A stretch of 48,877 nt of DNA. It comes from NORP181 sp047623555 (GTDB lineage: Bacteria; Pseudomonadota; Alphaproteobacteria; Rhodobacterales; Rhodobacteraceae). The position numbers were made by a program, and so were the translations under genes. Location of the stretch: positions 1 through 48,877 of the forward strand of contig JBLHMP010000021.1 of the NCBI GenBank assembly GCA_047623555.1, written 5' to 3'. Under the pieces are notes generated by a model. The model saw only the letters and a program-made list of their open reading frames with translations, had not been told where the DNA came from and did no database searches. Shown here piece by piece: positions 41,689-48,877 of the stretch; within the stretch, counting starts at the first letter, position 1; each line of letters begins with the position of its first letter.

Positions 41689-42450
41689 TCAACTGCGAAT
41701 GCGCCAACCGGTTTTGAAAATCCACCAAATCACCGCCATACACAGTACCGTGAAGCCGCCAATTGCCAGCAGACTTAGGCCGATCGGCACATCGGCGACG
41801 CCAAAGAATGACCAGCGAAAGCCGGAAATCAGATAGACCACCGGATTGAACATGGTGATTTTTTGCCAAATCTCGGGCAGCATGCTGATCGAATAAAACG
41901 ATCCTCCCAGAAACACCAAAGGTGTCACAATCATCAGCGGCACCAGTTGCAGCTGCTCAAAGCTGCGCGCCCAGATGCCAAGGATAAAGCCCAAAAGCGC
42001 GAAACTGAGGCAGGTCAGCAGCAAAAAGCCCACCATCGCCCAGGGGTGCGCGATTTCGATGTCGACAAAAAACGATGAGGTGAACAGGATGACAATGCCG
42101 ATAAACAGCGCTTTGGTGGCGGCAGCCCCGACATAGCCAAGCACGATTTCGAGGAAATTCACCGGCGCGGATAATAGTTCATAGATGGTGCCGATGAATT
42201 TCGGAAAATAGATGCCAAACGAGGCATTCGATATCGCCTGTGTCATCACCGCCAACATGACCAGCCCCGGCACAATAAAGGCGCCATAGCTAACGCCTTC
42301 GACCTCTTGGATGCGCGAGCCGATGGCGGCGCCGAATACCACAAAATACAGCGACGTAGACAGCACCGGAGACAGAAAACTTTGCATCAAGGTGCGAAAG
42401 AACCTTGCCATTTCAAAACGATAGATTGCGGCGATTGCGATCCAGTTCAT
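41689..42450 (-). CDS. ABC-2 type transporter permease
   Basis: A 253-residue inner-membrane protein with six helices of the ABC-2 permease class (YadH-like): FFRTLMQSFLSPVLSTSLYFVVFG, PGLVMLAVMTQAISNASFG, and LVFLGGSFYSISMLPEIWQ. It pairs with the ATPase immediately upstream (ATGA overlap). Such systems export lipids, polysaccharide or drugs; the substrate is not evident. Confidence 0.92.
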   Translation of the reverse strand: MNWIAIAAIYRFEMARFFRTLMQSFLSPVLSTSLYFVVFGAAIGSRIQEVEGVSYGAFIVPGLVMLAVMTQAISNASFGIYFPKFIGTIYELLSAPVNFLEIVLGYVGAAATKALFIGIVILFTSSFFVDIEIAHPWAMVGFLLLTCLSFALLGFILGIWARSFEQLQLVPLMIVTPLVFLGGSFYSISMLPEIWQKITMFNPVVYLISGFRWSFFGVADVPIGLSLLAIGGFTVLCMAVIWWIFKTGWRIRS

Positions 42451-43376
42451 GATGCGTCTCCTGACACGAGACCAACAAAGATGTCCTCAAGGCTGCTTTG
42501 TCGGGTTTGTACATCGCGCAAGGTTAGCCCGGCGGCGGCAATATCATTGAGCAATTTGGTGATCCCCGTGCGTTCGCCCCGGGTGTCATAGGTGTAAACC
42601 AATGCGTCGCCTGCAGGTGTCAGTTCAAGATTGTGAACGGCCAATGTTTCCGGGATGGCGGTGATGACCTCATTCAGCTGTACTTCGATCTGTTTCTTGC
42701 CCATTTGCGCCATCAAAGCGGCCTTGTCCTCAACCAACAACAACTCGCCGTTGGCGATGATGCCGACACGGTCGGCAATGGCCTCGGCCTCTTCAATGTA
42801 ATGCGTGGTCAGGATGATGGTGACGCCGCTGGCCTTAAGGTCGGCAACGATGCCCCACATGTCTTTGCGCAGCTCGACGTCAACGCCAGCGGTGGGTTCG
42901 TCCAGAAACAAAACCCGCGGTTCATGCGACAGCGCCTTGGCAATAAGCACCCGGCGTTTCATACCGCCTGACAGCGTATTGATCTGGTTATCTTTTTTGT
43001 CCCACAATGACAGTTTGCGCAAAATATCTTCGATATGGGCGTCGTTGCGGGGTTTGCCGAACAATCCACGCGACAGGCGCACGGTGTTGATCACCCGTTC
43101 AAACGGCTCGAGTGCCACCTCTTGCGGCACCAGCCCGATCATCGAGCGCGCGGCGCGATAGCTGGTCAGAATGTCGTGGCCCCCAACGGTGACAGTGCCA
43201 GAGGTTGGCGTGGTAATGCCGCAGATGGTGGAAATCAGCGTGGTTTTTCCGGCCCCATTGGGACCAAGAAGCGCCAGGATTTCGCCCTCTTTGATATCCA
43301 GTGTAATACCTTTAAGCGCTTCAAACCCGCCATCATAGATTTTGCGCAAATCGCGGATAGACAGAATGGCAGACAT
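42447..43376 (-). CDS. ABC transporter ATP-binding protein
   Basis: A 309-residue ATPase of the ABC-2 exporter class (YadG/CcmA-like). Walker A is LLGPNGAGKTTL, the signature is LSGGMKRRV, Walker B is VLFLDEPTAGVD, and the H-loop is TTHYIEEAE. About 90 C-terminal residues form an extra domain common in this class. It drives the permease just downstream, overlapping it by 4 bases. The 251-base region upstream, shared with the divergent EamA gene, holds the promoters. Confidence 0.94.
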   Translation of the reverse strand: MSAILSIRDLRKIYDGGFEALKGITLDIKEGEILALLGPNGAGKTTLISTICGITTPTSGTVTVGGHDILTSYRAARSMIGLVPQEVALEPFERVINTVRLSRGLFGKPRNDAHIEDILRKLSLWDKKDNQINTLSGGMKRRVLIAKALSHEPRVLFLDEPTAGVDVELRKDMWGIVADLKASGVTIILTTHYIEEAEAIADRVGIIANGELLLVEDKAALMAQMGKKQIEVQLNEVITAIPETLAVHNLELTPAGDALVYTYDTRGERTGITKLLNDIAAAGLTLRDVQTRQSSLEDIFVGLVSGDAS

Positions 43377-43525
43377 GGTAATCCTTTGATGTCAGAGAGG
43401 CCGTCCACAAACACTAGAGTGGATTGCCCGGGGCGACCAGACCATTGAATGCACATTGACCCCTTCAATTAAGCACAGGCGGAAATTTTCGAATTTTCCG
43501 GTCCGTTTTCTTTGTAAGAAACGGC

Positions 43526-43549
43526 GGCCTAATCACTGGCCTAATCACT
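43526..43549. repeat. Tandem 12-bp duplication in the abc/EamA divergent region
   Basis: GGCCTAATCACT occurs twice in direct tandem. Just before it, at 43503-43524, lies an imperfect hairpin (CCGTTTTCTT...AAGAAACGG, one bulged base). These are in the 251-base region between the divergent ABC ATPase and EamA genes and could be operator parts. Confidence 0.5.
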
Positions 43550-43627
43550 GACGTAGACAAATTTTACTGATGTGATAGCGATCAGGGAATCGCGGCAGGC
43601 ACATTACGTCACCGCGCAGGAGCCACA

Positions 43628-44605
43628 ATGAATACAGATCCACAAAACCGATCCTCAGCAGGGATCGTCTTTATCCTTGTTGGAATGATTTCTATTTCGA
43701 TAAATGACATGCTTATCAAACAGTTATCGGATGGATATCCGCTGCATCAGATGGTGCTTGTACGGTCTGCCATCGGCATCGTGTTCAGTCTGATGATGGT
43801 TCAGATAGAGGGTGGTATGTCGATTTTGAAGACCCGCCAGCCGGTTTTGCACATCGTGCGTGGTCTTATGGTGGTGATCTCAAACATGACGTTTTTCGTG
43901 GCCTTGGCTGTCATTCCTCTGGCCGATGCGACGGCGTTGTTTTTTGCGGCGCCGCTGTTCATCACCCTGTTGTCGATCCCGATTTTGGGCGAAAAAGTCG
44001 GCGCCCTGCGCATGGGCGCGGTGATTGTCGGCTTTATCGGCGTCGTCATCATGCAACGCCCATGGGAGGTCGGCGATGATCTCGGCGTTAGTCGGATTGT
44101 GTTGTTAATGCCGCTGATCGCCGCGCTAACCTATGCGATTTTGCAGATTATGACCCGCAAACTGGGCGCAACGACCAAGGCGTCGGCCTTGTCGGTCTAT
44201 ATTCAGGGTGTTTTTGTTGTGGTATCGGCACTTTTTTGGCTGTTTGCGGGCGATGGTCGCTATGCCGAAGGTGTGGATGATGCCAGCGTGCAATTTTTGC
44301 TTCGGGCTTGGGTTTGGCCGTCCACAGACGACTGGTGGTTGTTCATCGGGCTGGGGCTGAATTCGGCAATCATTGGGTATTGCCTGGCGCAGGCGTATCG
44401 ATTGTCAGACGCAGCAACGGTGGCGCCGTTTGAATATATCGGCCTGCCATTGGCGGTGTTCTGGGGCTGGTTGCTCTGGTCAGATTTACCGGATCTGCCG
44501 ATTTGGATTGGCATGGCGTTGATTGTCGGGGCCGGATTGTTTGTGTTTCTGCGCGAACAACAGAAAGCCCGGCAGGTGGCCCGCGCCGGGATCAAACGGC
44601 GTTAA
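43628..44605 (+). CDS. EamA/DMT family transporter
   Basis: A 325-residue inner-membrane protein with ten helices in two EamA repeats (about 14-145 and 165-310). Visible blocks are IVFILVGMISISINDMLIKQL, VIPLADATALFFAAPLFITLLS, GFIGVVIMQRP and, in the second half, APFEYIGLPLAVFWGWLLWSDLP. CAGGAG stands before the ATG. The substrate is unknown; S-adenosylmethionine or amino-acid derivatives are common in this group. It is transcribed alone and followed by a terminator-like hairpin. Confidence 0.92.
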   Translation: MNTDPQNRSSAGIVFILVGMISISINDMLIKQLSDGYPLHQMVLVRSAIGIVFSLMMVQIEGGMSILKTRQPVLHIVRGLMVVISNMTFFVALAVIPLADATALFFAAPLFITLLSIPILGEKVGALRMGAVIVGFIGVVIMQRPWEVGDDLGVSRIVLLMPLIAALTYAILQIMTRKLGATTKASALSVYIQGVFVVVSALFWLFAGDGRYAEGVDDASVQFLLRAWVWPSTDDWWLFIGLGLNSAIIGYCLAQAYRLSDAATVAPFEYIGLPLAVFWGWLLWSDLPDLPIWIGMALIVGAGLFVFLREQQKARQVARAGIKRR

Positions 44606-44611
44606 GCGAGC

Positions 44612-44635
44612 GGGCCTTTGGCCCACCTGTTTTTT
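44612..44635 (+). terminator. Possible terminator after the EamA transporter gene
   Basis: A GGGCC-TTT-GGCCC stem-loop begins 6 bases after the EamA stop and is followed by ACCTG and then six T residues. The five bases between stem and T-run make it weaker than a standard intrinsic terminator. Confidence 0.45.
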
Positions 44636-44637
44636 AG

Positions 44638-44672
44638 GCCTGCGGCGCGGATATTTTTGGAAAATAGAAAGC
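44638..44672 (-). repeat. Dispersed intergenic element, diverged copy C
   Basis: On the plus strand GCCTGCGGCGCGGATATTTT, then an A-rich tail, matching the reverse complement of copies A and B in layout (GCCTCCGGCGG, A/T-rich, AGAAG-like end). It lies between the EamA gene and the broken crotonase. Similarity is partial. Confidence 0.35.
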
Positions 44673-44673
44673 G

Positions 44674-45521
44674 TTAGCGGTTTCGTTTGGGGAATTCCTG
44701 GTTGTTCGTCCAATCAAAAGTGCCCTCGTCGCGTTCGCTGACCGCCTGTTTCCAGCCAATAGATTCTGAACGGTCTTTGAAGTTGATGCCTTCGGGCGAA
44801 TGCCGCGTGATGGTGGCAAAGATGGCGGCAAGGCGCTGGGTTTACATCATGCCGGTTTGCTCAATCGCCTGGTTGATCGGCACCGTCGCCATACGTCCGG
44901 TAAGTTCTTCGACTGCATCATCCAGATCTTTGGCGGGGACGGGTTTCGTCACCAACCCCATATCAGCAGCCTCGCGCCCGGTAATCATAACGCCGATGAA
45001 CAACATGCGTTTGACCTTTTCCGCGCCCAACCGGTACACCCACATCACCGTAATCGGGCAGCCCCGGACCCGGGCCGGCATGTAGCCGATTTGGGCCTAA
45101 CCGGCCATAATCGTCAGGTCCGCACATAGTGCGATGTCTGAGCCACCGGCAACGGCAACGGCAAAGCCATGCACCTTGCAAATCACCGGCTTAGTTGCGT
45201 TCCACAGTGACATGAAATGTTGGGTGCTGGCCCACATCATGCGATAATCTTTGATCGGGTCCCACGGCATTGGTTGCGTCACCTTGCCCGCGCCATTGTC
45301 TTCGGCGTAAAACGTCAGATCATCGTCGGCACAAAATGCCGACATTCCCCGACAGGATCATCACATGCACATCCGGGTGGGCATCTGCCTGCGCCACGAC
45401 TGCGGATAATAGCACCGGACAATTGCACCGGGATTTCGTCGCTGATGGCATTCATTGCGTCGGAGCGATTCAGGGTAATGCGACCGATGGCGCCGTCTTT
45501 TTCGTAGAAGTCTGCAAGCAT
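44674..45521 (-). pseudogene. Broken enoyl-CoA hydratase/isomerase (crotonase)
   Basis: Reading the minus strand gives a full crotonase in pieces: MLADFYEKDGAIGRITLNRSDAMNAI, then in another frame AVVAQADAHPDVHVMILSGN, then a third frame with SAFCADDDLTFYAEDNGAG and HGFAVAVAGGSDIALCADLTI, a TAG at 45099-45097, AQIGYMPARVRGCPITVMWVYRLG, a TAA at 44844-44842 and the tail NFKDRSESIGWKQAVSERDE. That is two frameshifts, two in-frame stops, and a 6-base duplication (Ala-Val twice). It is clearly dead. An IS fragment lies just upstream. Confidence 0.88.
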
Positions 45522-45613
45522 TGAGAACTCTGTAATTTTGGGTAGGCAGAGTTGGTCGCGGAATTTCGGACCAGTTGTTAAGGTGGATCGCATGACGAGA
45601 GAAGTGATCCAAG

Positions 45614-45831
45614 ATGAAGAAACGAAAGAACCATTCGCCCGATTTCAAGGCGCGTGTTGCGCTTGAAGCAATCCGCGAAGAGATGACGCTGGCGGAGCTT
45701 TCCAAGAAGTACGGCGTCCACGCCACCCAGATCGGGACGTGGAAGCGTGCAGCGATAGAAAATATGGCGACGGCTTTTACGCGCCGAGGTGCGACCCCAG
45801 AACAGGTGAGCGCGGCGGAGGTCGACAAACG
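45614..45831 (+). mobile_element. Truncated IS3-family transposase OrfA
   Basis: The first 73 residues of an IS3-family OrfA: MKKRKNHSPDFKARVALEAI, LAELSKKYGVHATQIGTWKR (helix-turn-helix) and ATPEQVSAAEVDK. The homology stops sharply near 45831 and the frame then reads unrelated codons to 45916. OrfB is missing. An imperfect TGGTC...GACCA repeat at 45553-45573 may belong to the left end of the element, but this is uncertain. Confidence 0.75.
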
Positions 45832-45980
45832 ACCGGCGTTATCCGCACGCTGCTTGGTATCTTCGTATTCTGCACGCGTTACCGTGCCGAAAATGCGTTT
45901 GACGCGCTTTGCATAGTCTTGCCAATACTTACGCCGGTACTGCGCCCGACCTGCCTCTGAAGCTTTGTCACGTTCAAAGG
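45832..45980 (-). pseudogene. Fragment of an unidentified accessory gene
   Basis: The minus strand is open here and encodes a basic, protein-like stretch: ERDKASEAGRAQYRRKYWQD, then YAKRVKRIFGTVTRAEYEDTKQRADNAGR, cut exactly where the IS3 fragment ends. It resembles small basic proteins from plasmids or integrative elements that I cannot name. The 3' part is lost at the IS junction, and the 5' boundary lies near the start of DUF3987 homology. Confidence 0.45.
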
Positions 45981-46016
45981 AAGTGTCGGACGAAAAGCGC
46001 AACCGACAAGGCTTTG

Positions 46017-47225
46017 ATGGCGGGCCTGCGTGAATTTGAACGGGACAGAGCCGGGGAATACCGGGATGAATTGGAATCGTGGCATAATACACTGGCCATC
46101 TGGAAAGCCGACCATGAATGCGCGATGAAACCATTCAGGGCGGGCAAAGGCGACAGGGTTGCCGCACAAGCTGACCTTGATGCGCTAGGCACAGAGCCGC
46201 CCGCACCTCTATCGCCAAACCTGACCGCCACCGAACCGACGCTGGAAGGGCTGCACAAGTTGTTTGCAGCGGGCCAGCCGTCCCTTGGTATATTTTCGGA
46301 TGAAGGGGCACAATTCCTGGGCGGGCATGGCATGAGCGCCGATAACCGCCTGAAAACCGTAGCAGGGCTTTCCGCTTTATGGGGCGGCGATGCAATCAAC
46401 CGGACGCGGGCCGGGGATGGGGCAATCACCATGCACGGGCGCAGGCTTGCCGCTCACCTTATGGTTCAGCCTGTTGCGGCCCGCCCGTTGCTGGCAGATC
46501 CGGTGGCGGTGGGGCAAGGTTTTCTGGCCCGGTTTCTGATAACGGAACCGCTCAGTAATATCGGCACTCGCCTACAACGCGGCCATGCTGAAAAAAGCAG
46601 TGTCGCAATTACTGCAATGGCCGCTCACCTGCAAACTATTCTGCGCACAAACAAACCTTGTTCATTAGATAGTCCGCAAGAACTGACGCCCCGGCAACTG
46701 CCATTGTCGCAGGGAGCAAGGGATTTGCTTTGGCAATATTATGAACAGGTTGAGCAGGCCCAAGCCCCCGGCGGCGAATTTGAAGGCGTGACGGGCTTTG
46801 CGTCAAAGTCACCGGAACAGGCCTGCCGCATTGCCGGAGTTTTGACTGTCTGGGCTGATCTGAGCGCCCCAGAGGTGACAGCCGAAACAATGGCCGGTGC
46901 TATCACTTTGGCGCAATACTATCTTGGCGAGGCCAAGCGGTTGGTGGAAGCAGCCGAAATATCGGCAGATACTGACAAGGCGGAAAAACTGCGCCTGTGG
47001 CTGTTGAATAGCTGGCCAGCGATTGTGGTGGCACAAGGCCGTGCGCCCGAAATGTTCGTGCCCCGCGATGTGGTTCAATTCGGCCCCACTGCAATCCGTG
47101 ACACTGTAATCGCCAAAAAACACCTGAATACCCTGAAAGAACACGGTTGGATTGCTCAACTGCCCACCGGCTCAGAGGTTGGCGGCATGGCCCGCAAACT
47201 GGCCTACCGGATTGTGAGGGAATGA
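46017..47225 (+). CDS. DUF3987 protein, 5'-truncated
   Basis: A 402-residue protein from the ATG at 46017; the frame stays open upstream to 45909, and family-like sequence begins about 45993 (KSATDKALMAG). It shows DUF3987 features: LGIFSDEGAQFLGGHGMSADN, LSALWGGDAINRTRAGDG, GRRLAAHLMVQP, LARFLITEP and a C-terminal winged-helix-like region. DUF3987 proteins usually carry an N-terminal primase or ATPase-like part and occur in phages and integrative elements. Here that part is gone, so the protein is probably non-functional. It is coupled to the next gene by ATGA. Confidence 0.75.
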   Translation: MAGLREFERDRAGEYRDELESWHNTLAIWKADHECAMKPFRAGKGDRVAAQADLDALGTEPPAPLSPNLTATEPTLEGLHKLFAAGQPSLGIFSDEGAQFLGGHGMSADNRLKTVAGLSALWGGDAINRTRAGDGAITMHGRRLAAHLMVQPVAARPLLADPVAVGQGFLARFLITEPLSNIGTRLQRGHAEKSSVAITAMAAHLQTILRTNKPCSLDSPQELTPRQLPLSQGARDLLWQYYEQVEQAQAPGGEFEGVTGFASKSPEQACRIAGVLTVWADLSAPEVTAETMAGAITLAQYYLGEAKRLVEAAEISADTDKAEKLRLWLLNSWPAIVVAQGRAPEMFVPRDVVQFGPTAIRDTVIAKKHLNTLKEHGWIAQLPTGSEVGGMARKLAYRIVRE

Positions 47226-47557
47226 CCATGCTATTTGATGCGTATGCCGCCCTCAGAAAGCTGGACGCTGAACCTGTCGCACCTGCTGCAATCCCTACAA
47301 AGCCACCTGAAAACGCCCCTAATGTAGCAATTGTAGCGGATGTAGCAGGGGTACAGGCCCGCAAACCAGAAAAAGCACTTGGTCAAAATCAGGCAAACCC
47401 GGATGCCGACGCATTTGAGGAGCGTGCGGCCATTTGTGAATATGACGGCGGACTGACACGCGACGCAGCCGAAGACCTGGCAGCGCAATGTCAGGGGTAC
47501 GACAATGTAATCGCCTTCAGGGCCGCCCTGATGGGCAAACGGGAGCCGACAAAATGA
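47222..47557 (+). CDS. Hypothetical protein of phage/ICE type
   Basis: A 111-residue protein starting MTMLFDAYAALRKLDAEP; the ATG overlaps the DUF3987 stop. A low-complexity middle (Pro, Ala, Val) precedes a C-terminal module, FEERAAICEYDGGLTRDAAEDLAAQ, which I recall from the ends of proteins in alphaproteobacterial prophages and ICEs. No function is known. It is coupled to the next gene by ATGA. Confidence 0.65.
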   Translation: MTMLFDAYAALRKLDAEPVAPAAIPTKPPENAPNVAIVADVAGVQARKPEKALGQNQANPDADAFEERAAICEYDGGLTRDAAEDLAAQCQGYDNVIAFRAALMGKREPTK

Positions 47558-47682
47558 TCTGGTATCTTATTTGGACAGGCGAACCGGCAACACCTTTGAT
47601 CCTGTTGCTGTTGGCTCTCTACTACATCGCGTTGATAGCAATCGCATATGGCCTTTCGTGCCTTGGTGAATACGACTTGTGA
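47554..47682 (+). CDS. Small membrane protein (42 aa)
   Basis: A 42-residue frame, MIWYLIWTGEPATPLILLLL..., with one long hydrophobic segment (about 14-34). The ATG overlaps the previous stop (ATGA), which supports translation. The C-terminus is CLGEYDL. No family is recognised. Confidence 0.5.
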   Translation: MIWYLIWTGEPATPLILLLLALYYIALIAIAYGLSCLGEYDL

Positions 47683-47712
47683 CCCGCAAGCGAAGTTGCA
47701 GGAACAACTAGA

Positions 47713-48279
47713 ATGGGCGGAATTTATGGAATGGGCAAAGCAATGAGCAAGACACCGGCAAAAACCAAAAAAGAGCTTGGGGTGAAAGTTTGGGGGACGG
47801 CCAGGGAACAAAAATTGAGCCTAAGCCAAGATGATCTTCTCACAAAGATATTCGGGGTAGAACACACGGAATTGGCAAAGGCGTTGGCGTACCAATGTTT
47901 GCGAGTGTTGGCCGATAATGAAGCCTCAGACGATAACCCGACCGATGATAGCCGCCTGTTTATGCTGGAGGCGGTGGCAGGGATAAAACCCCGTGACGCT
48001 ATCGAAAGCATGTTGGCGGTTCAGATGGCCACAACCCATGTGGCGCTTATTCGCACAGGTCGCAGATTCGCCCTTGCTGACACCATGCCTCAATATGAAG
48101 CCCATGAACGGGCATACAACAAGCTGGCCCGCACCTTCACCGCCCAGATGGAAGCCCTGCGCAAACACCGCAATGGCGGCAATCAGACAGTCACAGTGCA
48201 GCATGTGAACGTGGCTGATGGTGGGCAAGCGATTGTTGGCAATGTGCAGGCCGGGGGGCGGGGCAATGATGGAAAATGA
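47713..48279 (+). CDS. Hypothetical protein of phage/ICE type
   Basis: A 188-residue soluble protein (an internal ATG at 47743, MSKTPAKTKKE, is an alternative start). The second half, KPRDAIESMLAVQMATTHVAL, then YNKLARTFTAQMEALRKHRNGG and QTVTVQHVNVADGGQAIVGNV, recalls conserved proteins that precede HGG-motif genes in alphaproteobacterial mobile elements. No biochemical function is known. It overlaps the next gene by 11 bases. Confidence 0.65.
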   Translation: MGGIYGMGKAMSKTPAKTKKELGVKVWGTAREQKLSLSQDDLLTKIFGVEHTELAKALAYQCLRVLADNEASDDNPTDDSRLFMLEAVAGIKPRDAIESMLAVQMATTHVALIRTGRRFALADTMPQYEAHERAYNKLARTFTAQMEALRKHRNGGNQTVTVQHVNVADGGQAIVGNVQAGGRGNDGK

Positions 48280-48535
48280 CGCCAACCCCATGAACGCGGC
48301 CAATGCTGCCCCCAGATGTACGGCTAAATCAAAGCGCTCTGGTCAACCATGCAAGGCACCAGCGGTGCGCGGTTGGACTGTATGCCGGTTTCACGGGGCC
48401 GGTGGTGGGCATGGGAGCGGCAAGGCAAATCCGGCGTACAAGCACGGGATGCGCTCACAGGCGCAGACAGTCCGGCGCAAGGCGATTGGCGAATTTCAGC
48501 GCCAATTGAAGGCACTGGACAAGCTAATAGAGTGA
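48269..48535 (+). CDS. HGG-motif small protein of mobile elements
   Basis: An 88-residue protein with PRCTAKSKRSGQPCKAPAVRG and WTVCRFHGAGGGHGSGKANPA, the Cys/His-containing pattern of small phage and ICE proteins known for CGAKT...GxPCKAPA...CRMHGG. The C-terminus is helical (VRRKAIGEFQRQLKALDKLIE). GGGGGG precedes the ATG. The conserved Cys and His probably bind a metal. Often found next to packaging or transfer genes; none is visible before the window ends. Confidence 0.7.
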   Translation: MENDANPMNAANAAPRCTAKSKRSGQPCKAPAVRGWTVCRFHGAGGGHGSGKANPAYKHGMRSQAQTVRRKAIGEFQRQLKALDKLIE

Positions 48536-48788
48536 ACGGCCCAAACCTTACCTTCTATCTTGGAGACGCGGCGGCGACTGGCAGGACGAAAGCTATCCGG
48601 TGCAACTGGTTGCAACGCCCTGTAACCTGGGCGGTGAGAGACAATGGTTTCTCTGCCCTGCCCGTGGGTGTGGCAAGCGTGTCGCTATCCTGTATGGCGG
48701 GGCTGCCCGTGCGCGTCGTGCGGGTGCCCACGTGGCTTATCGGGCTGGCGGGTTCGCTTTGCGGCTGTGTCGGTGCTTATGGGGTTAG
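48531..48788 (+). pseudogene. Remnant of a zinc-ribbon-like protein
   Basis: The frame has no usual start codon upstream of a GTG at 48600 but encodes SWRRGGDWQDESYPVQLVA, TPCNLGGERQWFLCPARGCGKRVAILYGG, a pattern I recall from small zinc-ribbon proteins of mobile elements. After LYGG the expected CRxCxxLAY segment appears disturbed, with Cys-rich sequence shifting to another frame, so the gene looks broken at both ends. The last 89 bases of the window show nothing I can identify. Confidence 0.4.
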
Positions 48789-48877
48789 TGCGTTGGGCTT
48801 TTGCAAATTCGCTACAATTTGTTAACGTTCAAACAACCGACTATTCGTAAGCATCAAAGGACCCCCCGCGGGTTTGG

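Noticed and set aside
45361..46134. 257-residue minus-strand frame across the IS3 fragment
   Set aside because: It joins unrelated pieces (antisense of DUF3987, the reversed fragment, antisense of OrfA). Only the 45832-45980 stretch looks protein-like.

Overview
The window looks like a chromosomal segment of an alphaproteobacterium, most probably a Rhodobacteraceae (Roseobacter-group) species. The reasons are a 44-residue aa3-type cytochrome c oxidase subunit IV gene, the order uvrC-pgsA-moaD-moaE, a DUF6173 gene, a plant-type glutamate-cysteine ligase, a non-catalytic dihydroorotase-like gene near pyrB, moderately high GC, and many ATGA or TGATG stop/start overlaps. This assignment is inferred from gene content; no rRNA or tRNA gene was seen to confirm it, and no CRISPR array was found.

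Layout. 1-2.7 kb (+): a DUF2332 gene, a membrane-anchored beta-lactamase-fold serine hydrolase and a DUF2237 gene. 2.8-6.2 kb (-): molybdenum cofactor operon fdhD-mobA-mobB-moeA. 6.2-7.3 kb (+): azlC-azlD amino-acid exporter, overlapping tail to tail with a lipoprotein gene. 7.3-11.4 kb (-): lipoprotein, tiny cytochrome oxidase subunit, DUF6173, metallo-beta-lactamase-fold hydrolase, acyl-CoA dehydrogenase. 11.5-14.5 kb: tsaC/sua5, yqgE, a DsbD-N-like protein and a Nudix hydrolase. 14.6-19.5 kb (-): RND efflux permease and its adaptor. 19.6-22.1 kb (-): uracil-DNA glycosylase, phosphoesterase, LysE exporter, moaB. 22.3-26.6 kb (+): pyrB, three small PH-like/membrane genes, a catalytically dead pyrC-like gene and plsY, all tightly packed. 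26.6-28.2 kb (+): a GbsR/MarR-type regulator behind a perfect 54-bp palindrome, followed by uncharacterised membrane proteins and bracketed by REP-like hairpins. 28.2-30.9 kb (-): gshA, a membrane protein and rsmE. 30.9-34.2 kb (+): ubiA, then an envelope protein with BON-like repeats and an OmpA domain plus a coiled-coil partner. 34.4-35.1 kb: a frameshifted methyltransferase-like pseudogene. 35.1-38.6 kb (-): uvrC, pgsA, moaD, moaE. 38.8-43.4 kb (-): ABC exporter pair, S49 peptidase, a 56-residue zinc-ribbon-like membrane protein, a Ca/Na antiporter and an SDR reductase. 43.6-44.6 kb (+): EamA transporter.

The right end (44.7-48.9 kb) is decaying accessory DNA: a badly broken enoyl-CoA hydratase, a truncated IS3-family orfA, a reversed gene fragment, a 5'-truncated DUF3987 gene and a run of small phage/ICE-like genes.

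The core genes serve molybdopterin maturation (seven genes at three loci), pyrimidine and phospholipid synthesis, DNA repair, ubiquinone and glutathione synthesis, and envelope transport. The observations most worth a second look are the palindrome-controlled membrane operon (26.7-28.1 kb), the non-catalytic PyrC with its interposed small genes, the sppA/zinc-ribbon/antiporter coupling, the terminator with a DnaA box before uvrC, the RND permease C-terminal extension, and the mosaic junctions at the right end.
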